A stretch of 35,332 bases of DNA, taken from the NCBI GenBank assembly GCA_016800925.1, contig JABCPU010000609.1:1-35332 (forward strand), in the 5' to 3' direction. The notes under the pieces are model-generated. The model saw only the letters and a list, made by a program, of their open reading frames with translations, searched no databases and was not told the origin of the DNA. Origin of the DNA: Suillus spraguei. Lineage: Eukaryota > Basidiomycota > Agaricomycetes > Boletales > Suillaceae. Both the position numbers and the translations under genes were made by a program. This document shows, one piece after another, positions 31,468 to 35,332 of this stretch (within the stretch, counting starts at the first letter, position 1; each line of letters begins with the position of its first letter).

Positions 31468-33481
31468 TCATGATCCCTTATCAACGTAACTAGTTACAGA
31501 TGGTCTTTCCCACTCCTTCAAGGTAGCCCGTCCTTCCTCCCCAATCACATCCAATGCCCTATCAATATCACTTTCCATAGTCTGTTCAGCGCCAATCGCC
31601 ATCCTAACACAAAACACCCCATTCAAGTCCGTCTGCGTAATTGCAATATCGCTCCGGGCTGCAAGTTGTGCGTAAAATGCCCGGTTCAGAGCGTTCAACT
31701 CGAGGTGAGGAAGGGACTTGGGTGCAAGCCTGAAAACTGTCAGTGCCAGGAACGGTTTTGCGACAAAGCAGAATTGCTCAGATTCCCTTATGCGCTCTAC
31801 GAACTTGTCGTTGAGTTTGATGCACTGGGATCAATTGTCAATACATAAATCACTGTCAAACTTAGCTTGACATACGTCGGTTATGTATTTTTGGAACCCC
31901 GCAACCCCACGGGAACGGAGAACAAACCAAAATTTAAGCGATCGAAACCGCCTGCCAAGGCCAAGATGCCAGTTGCGGTAATCAATCACAGTGCCTAGAC
32001 ATCCATTTCAATGTCGACCCACACTAACTTGCCAAATACACACCAGCATCCCCGTGTTTCGACCGCAAAAACTCGGGCGTGATGTCTAGTGCATCGGTCA
32101 AATGTCTCCGGTGTCGCACCCACAAACAGGAGGCATCGAAATTAATAAGACCCCACTGTAGGATATCAGCTCTAGGTCGATATTAATGAAATAGGAACTA
32201 ACCTTGTGGAAATTGGTACAGAACGAGTCTGCATAAGTATTGACGGCAGAAAGTTGGCATGCTTCGCGATATTCGGGACACACAAGTGCGACGCCTGCCC
32301 ATGCGGCATCGACGTGCAGCCACAGGAAAGGGTAATTTTTCGCTGCGTGTAGCAATGAGCTCTTAATCAAGACCAAGTATGTGATCGGTATACGCACCAA
32401 CGTTAGCAATCTCGTCGAGCCGATCGACAGCACCGGAAGACGTTGTACCGATCGTAGCGACTATAAAAACGAATTAACGTGAATTCCATGATATGCATGA
32501 CGTTGAAGATATACCGATGATGAAAGGGTGAAGCCCGGCATCCACGTCTTCCTTCAGTGCAACTTCTAGTGTCTCTCCACGCAGTGCAAAGTCATCTTCT
32601 GCTGTCACTTCCAGTGCACGAACTTTCAACCCTAGGACAAGCCCAGCCTTCTTCCCTAGTGAGTGCGTTTGTGTGGTTGTATAGAGCACGAGTTTCTCCA
32701 TGGTTACTTGAGGGTGCTCACGAATATATCGCGAACGTGCAGCGACAGTTGCAATCAACGCAGAGTCAGATGCGCTTGTCTGATGTGTCACAATCGGTAT
32801 AAATTGGCGATATGAGGGTATCAGAAACAGACACAGACCTGAATAACACCCCCGCCGACCTCTGAGATATTGTGAAACACCTTGTCAAGTCCAAGAATTT
32901 GCGCGGTCCAGTCCATGACTACAGCCTCCAGTTCTGTGCATGCAGGACTCGCAGACCACTACAACAGTCACAAAGATTGCGGCAGACTTCCTATAGAGAA
33001 ACGCACATTGAACCCAGGGGTAGGTGCGCTAGATGCGTATAGTTCTCCAAGTATGCCTTCGAACGTACATGCCGTGGGGAAATAGGCAAAGAATGAAGGA
33101 TGCTGCCAGTGTGTCAGGCCTGTCAGTCCAAATGAAATCGGTAAATCTATGCAAAATCAGAGTCAATTACCAGGAATGATGTACTTTTGATAGTCATCCG
33201 CGATGAGTTGAAAGTCTTCGCCCTCCACAGGGGCAGATGCTGAAATAGGAATGGGAATGGTGTGGCAGAGAGCACAAGCCGGAATGGAAAGTAGATACCT
33301 GGAAGTGCCTTTCTGAGGTAACCTGGCTCCACTTGGGACGAGACAGGCTTATCTCTTAACGAGATGTAGTAGTCGCATATTCTGTCTATGGCTTGATAAC
33401 CAGCTCGGCGGAATCTGTGGTACGTCAGATATGAGTAAATACCATGAAACTAAGGCAGAAAACATACTGCTCGACATCCAT
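31468..33481 (-). CDS. Aromatic amino acid decarboxylase family PLP enzyme (group II), 495 aa, 11 exons; possible aromatic aldehyde synthase
   Basis: Exons: 33468-33481, 33299-33414, 33171-33239, 33007-33119, 32839-32958, 32515-32779, 32398-32460, 32203-32342, 32044-32155, 31876-31994, 31468-31824. All introns are GT-AG and the spliced length of 1488 nt is open throughout. Landmarks: [14 protein letters not shown] (substrate and dimer region), TASDSAL-like block [17 protein letters not shown]183 ([10 protein letters not shown]) stacking on the cofactor, D265 (LHVDAAWAG) contacting the pyridine N, and K300 (NFHKWGLINFD) forming the Schiff base. Also [17 protein letters not shown]. The residue equivalent to catalytic-loop Tyr332 of the animal enzyme is F329 (ITPEFLRSK; codon 32069-32071). 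In the family Tyr favours simple decarboxylation to the amine and Phe favours decarboxylation with oxidative deamination to the aldehyde. The substrate cannot be read from the sequence. It is not the PsiD-type decarboxylase. Confidence 0.92.
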
Positions 33482-35228
33482 GGCGTGACAACGTCAGGAA
33501 GATAGTGGTTAAGTATGAACACTTGGAGTCGTTTATCCCATCTTATGAGTCACACGAATGTCGTTTGACGCGTGACGCCGGGAAACTTGGGAAGATTTGC
33601 AATCCAAGTTAAACTCCCGGCACGAAACTGAACAACGTGCACCGAACGTTTGACTATACATAGAACCTACAGACCTCCAGCTGAGGTCGGGGACTTGCCG
33701 GTTGGTTGGACTTTCGTGAGACTCTCTGTTCGAGTTTCGCACCTTCCGAGTCCGCCGGTGGCATCATCGACAGCGATCGCAGGTTGAGTAATTATTGATC
33801 AAAAATTTGGCAACTCTCACAATCAAACAATGTATCGCAGGAATTCTTGGACAGGTGAGAGTGCCAAACTTTGGCAGTTACAACCAACTGTCTTCCTTCT
33901 TTCAATTTGCCTGTGACACCGAGTCTGGACTCTCAGGAGTCTAGAGCTAAGAGGGAGGTCAAGACGTGGCCATGGTAATAGCGGTATTTTCGCTGCTGCA
34001 AAAGAGTGCTTGTTGTTATCATTCATCTACAAATATCTTGCTCAACCTTTAAATTCTGTCGGTGTGCACATACTTTCCAATAAGCAGAAACCTGCACTCT
34101 TCAAAGTCTATGGTATAGTCACACCATGCTAGGATTCAAGTTTATTCACAAGTAAGAATAGCTCAATTCTACTGCCAGGACTTACGCGTTGACGAGTAGT
34201 CTACTAGCCCAGACCACGCAACAGTATCTCCAACCGACAGAAAATCTTCACGGGCCAGACCAACAACTGAACAGTGTAAGGGGAATCGATTGCGACTGGG
34301 GTGAATGTTTGTCGATGAGCCAACATATAATTGTAGCCAGCATTAACAGGTTGTTGCCGATTGATACTAGTAGGATTGACTTTTCGTAATTTCACATCGT
34401 TGGCCGGACTACCGGGTCCGGTCCGCACGGCGAGCGAAATGAAATTCCTTACTCCGCCGGCATCGGGCATTACTTGCAATGCTACCCCGAGACACATGAT
34501 TCACCGCAACGCCTGCAAGGTCCTTCAATGTAATGGATTCGCTTTAGCCTGACATGGAATGGAAACCATTGTTACGGCCGCCAGACTACCACGTCCAATG
34601 ATAGATGAAGTGGACTATTCGTGCAACGTCCCTAATCACATACATAATACTTCTCAACGCACCCTCACCGTCCTGATCATGAAGGGCAGTACTTCTGTTT
34701 TCGACTGTGGATATGAGCACAAGACCCGTCATTTCTTGCGCCATGCCGCTCAATCTCCACAAACCGCGATAGCCATCTTCACCTCAAGTATCTTTGTTCT
34801 TTCCATTGGGATACAGTGCATCTTCCCGAGGCCGCGCTGCTGTCATTATCTCAACGTTCAACCTCTACATCCGACCAGATACTTCCTGTCCCCCACGCTG
34901 CGTCGTTGTGGAGTGCCTTTGCTTGGTATCAAAATAAATGCGCCAAAGCGGATTTTGATCGATATGAAAATAGCTGTAATAGGTGCACATTTCTAATACC
35001 CTCCTCCACTTTATGAGATATCATCTTCAACGCAAGGATGATAATACTCCCACAAAGTGGAGGAGTGCCATTACTTTTGCAAACCGCTGTAATATGAATC
35101 CAGAAAATTTGACATGAATGAACTCGACGAAACTAGGGGTTGACATAGATGATCAGATCTATTATAAGAATCCAGACTTTCAGTTGTCGTTGCGCATCAC
35201 AACACTATTATACTAGGAGGTATGATAC
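33482..35228. other. Intergenic stretch without a recognised gene
   Basis: The largest frames (34559-34996 plus, 145 aa; 34204-34497 minus, 97 aa) show no family resemblance and no supporting splice pattern. The left part is the promoter region of the PLP-enzyme gene. Confidence 0.4.
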
Positions 35229-35332
35229 CTAAGATTTGAGTATGCGTTCAACTACTTCCTGTGCAGCCAGCACCAAACCGTCGTTGTATATGCGGCTCAC
35301 CATCTGCAGCGATACAGGAGCCCCTTTAAATT
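35229..35332 (-). CDS. Amidase (amidase-signature family), C-terminal end, partial
   Basis: The last 34 codons are visible on the minus strand with the stop at 35229-35231; the gene continues off the right edge. The reading FKGAPVSLQMVSRIYNDG followed by LAAQEVVERILK is the typical end of fungal acetamidase/fatty-acid-amide-hydrolase-type enzymes (usual form GAPVGLQxVGRRxxDE), which hydrolyse amides to acid and ammonia or amine. The catalytic Ser-Ser-Lys part lies outside the window. Confidence 0.7.
   Translation of the reverse strand, partial: FKGAPVSLQMVSRIYNDGLVLAAQEVVERILKS

Noticed and set aside
31468..33481. Psilocybin-type cluster decarboxylase (PsiD)
   Set aside because: The enzyme is a PLP-dependent group II decarboxylase homologue; PsiD belongs to the unrelated phosphatidylserine-decarboxylase family, and no kinase or methyltransferase is nearby.
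34559..34996. 145-aa plus-strand open frame near the right edge
   Set aside because: No domain, composition unlike the other genes, and no intron or promoter support; probably chance.

Overview
The window reads as nuclear DNA of a mushroom-forming basidiomycete (Agaricomycetes). Real genes are split by many 45-75 nt GT-AG introns. The mobile elements are typical of that group: a Ty3/Gypsy chromovirus, a DIRS-like tyrosine-recombinase retroelement and a Plavaka-family DNA transposon. The single-copy genes (flavin halogenase, aromatic amino acid decarboxylase family, small beta-trefoil lectin, amidase) also fit. All assignments come from reading translations by eye; no database search was run.

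Layout. 1-420: broken CoA-transferase family III gene (minus strand, running off the left edge). 956-1760: a 300-bp tandem duplication whose second copy carries a 179-bp A-tailed retroposon with target-site duplication. About 2400-3040: relic of a plus-strand coding sequence. 3300-10900: full-length but frame-broken chromovirus on the minus strand, with 470/475-bp LTRs, gag, pol with a C-terminal chromodomain, an extra 3' ORF with zinc knuckles, and an 11-nt self-complementarity that indicates Tf1/sushi-type self-priming. 10901-13250: DIRS-like fragment (gag tail, intact RT/RNase H ORF, broken tyrosine recombinase). 13439-19851: a three-gene block made of a DUF6532-like gene (damaged), an intact 282-aa gene of unknown function, and a divergent Plavaka transposase (damaged). 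20059-21859: two inverted-repeat elements, one holding a PIF/Harbinger-like transposase fragment.

The right half is gene-bearing. 23275-25411 (+) is a flavin-dependent halogenase. 26893-27554 (-) is a ricin-B-like beta-trefoil protein lying between two inverted copies of a 208-bp sequence. 29662-31123 (-) is a Ser/Pro-rich protein of unknown function. 31468-33481 (-) is an intact 495-aa pyridoxal-phosphate aromatic amino acid decarboxylase homologue in which the catalytic-loop Tyr is Phe, the substitution that in plants and insects marks aromatic aldehyde synthases. 35229-35332 (-) is the C-terminus of an amidase.

The halogenase, PLP enzyme and amidase could be parts of a small secondary-metabolite neighbourhood, but this is inference and no core synthase is visible. 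Across the window the repeats carry many one-base indels and few nonsense changes, while the PLP-enzyme gene is perfectly spliceable. Uncorrected assembly indels in repeats are therefore a serious alternative to true decay.
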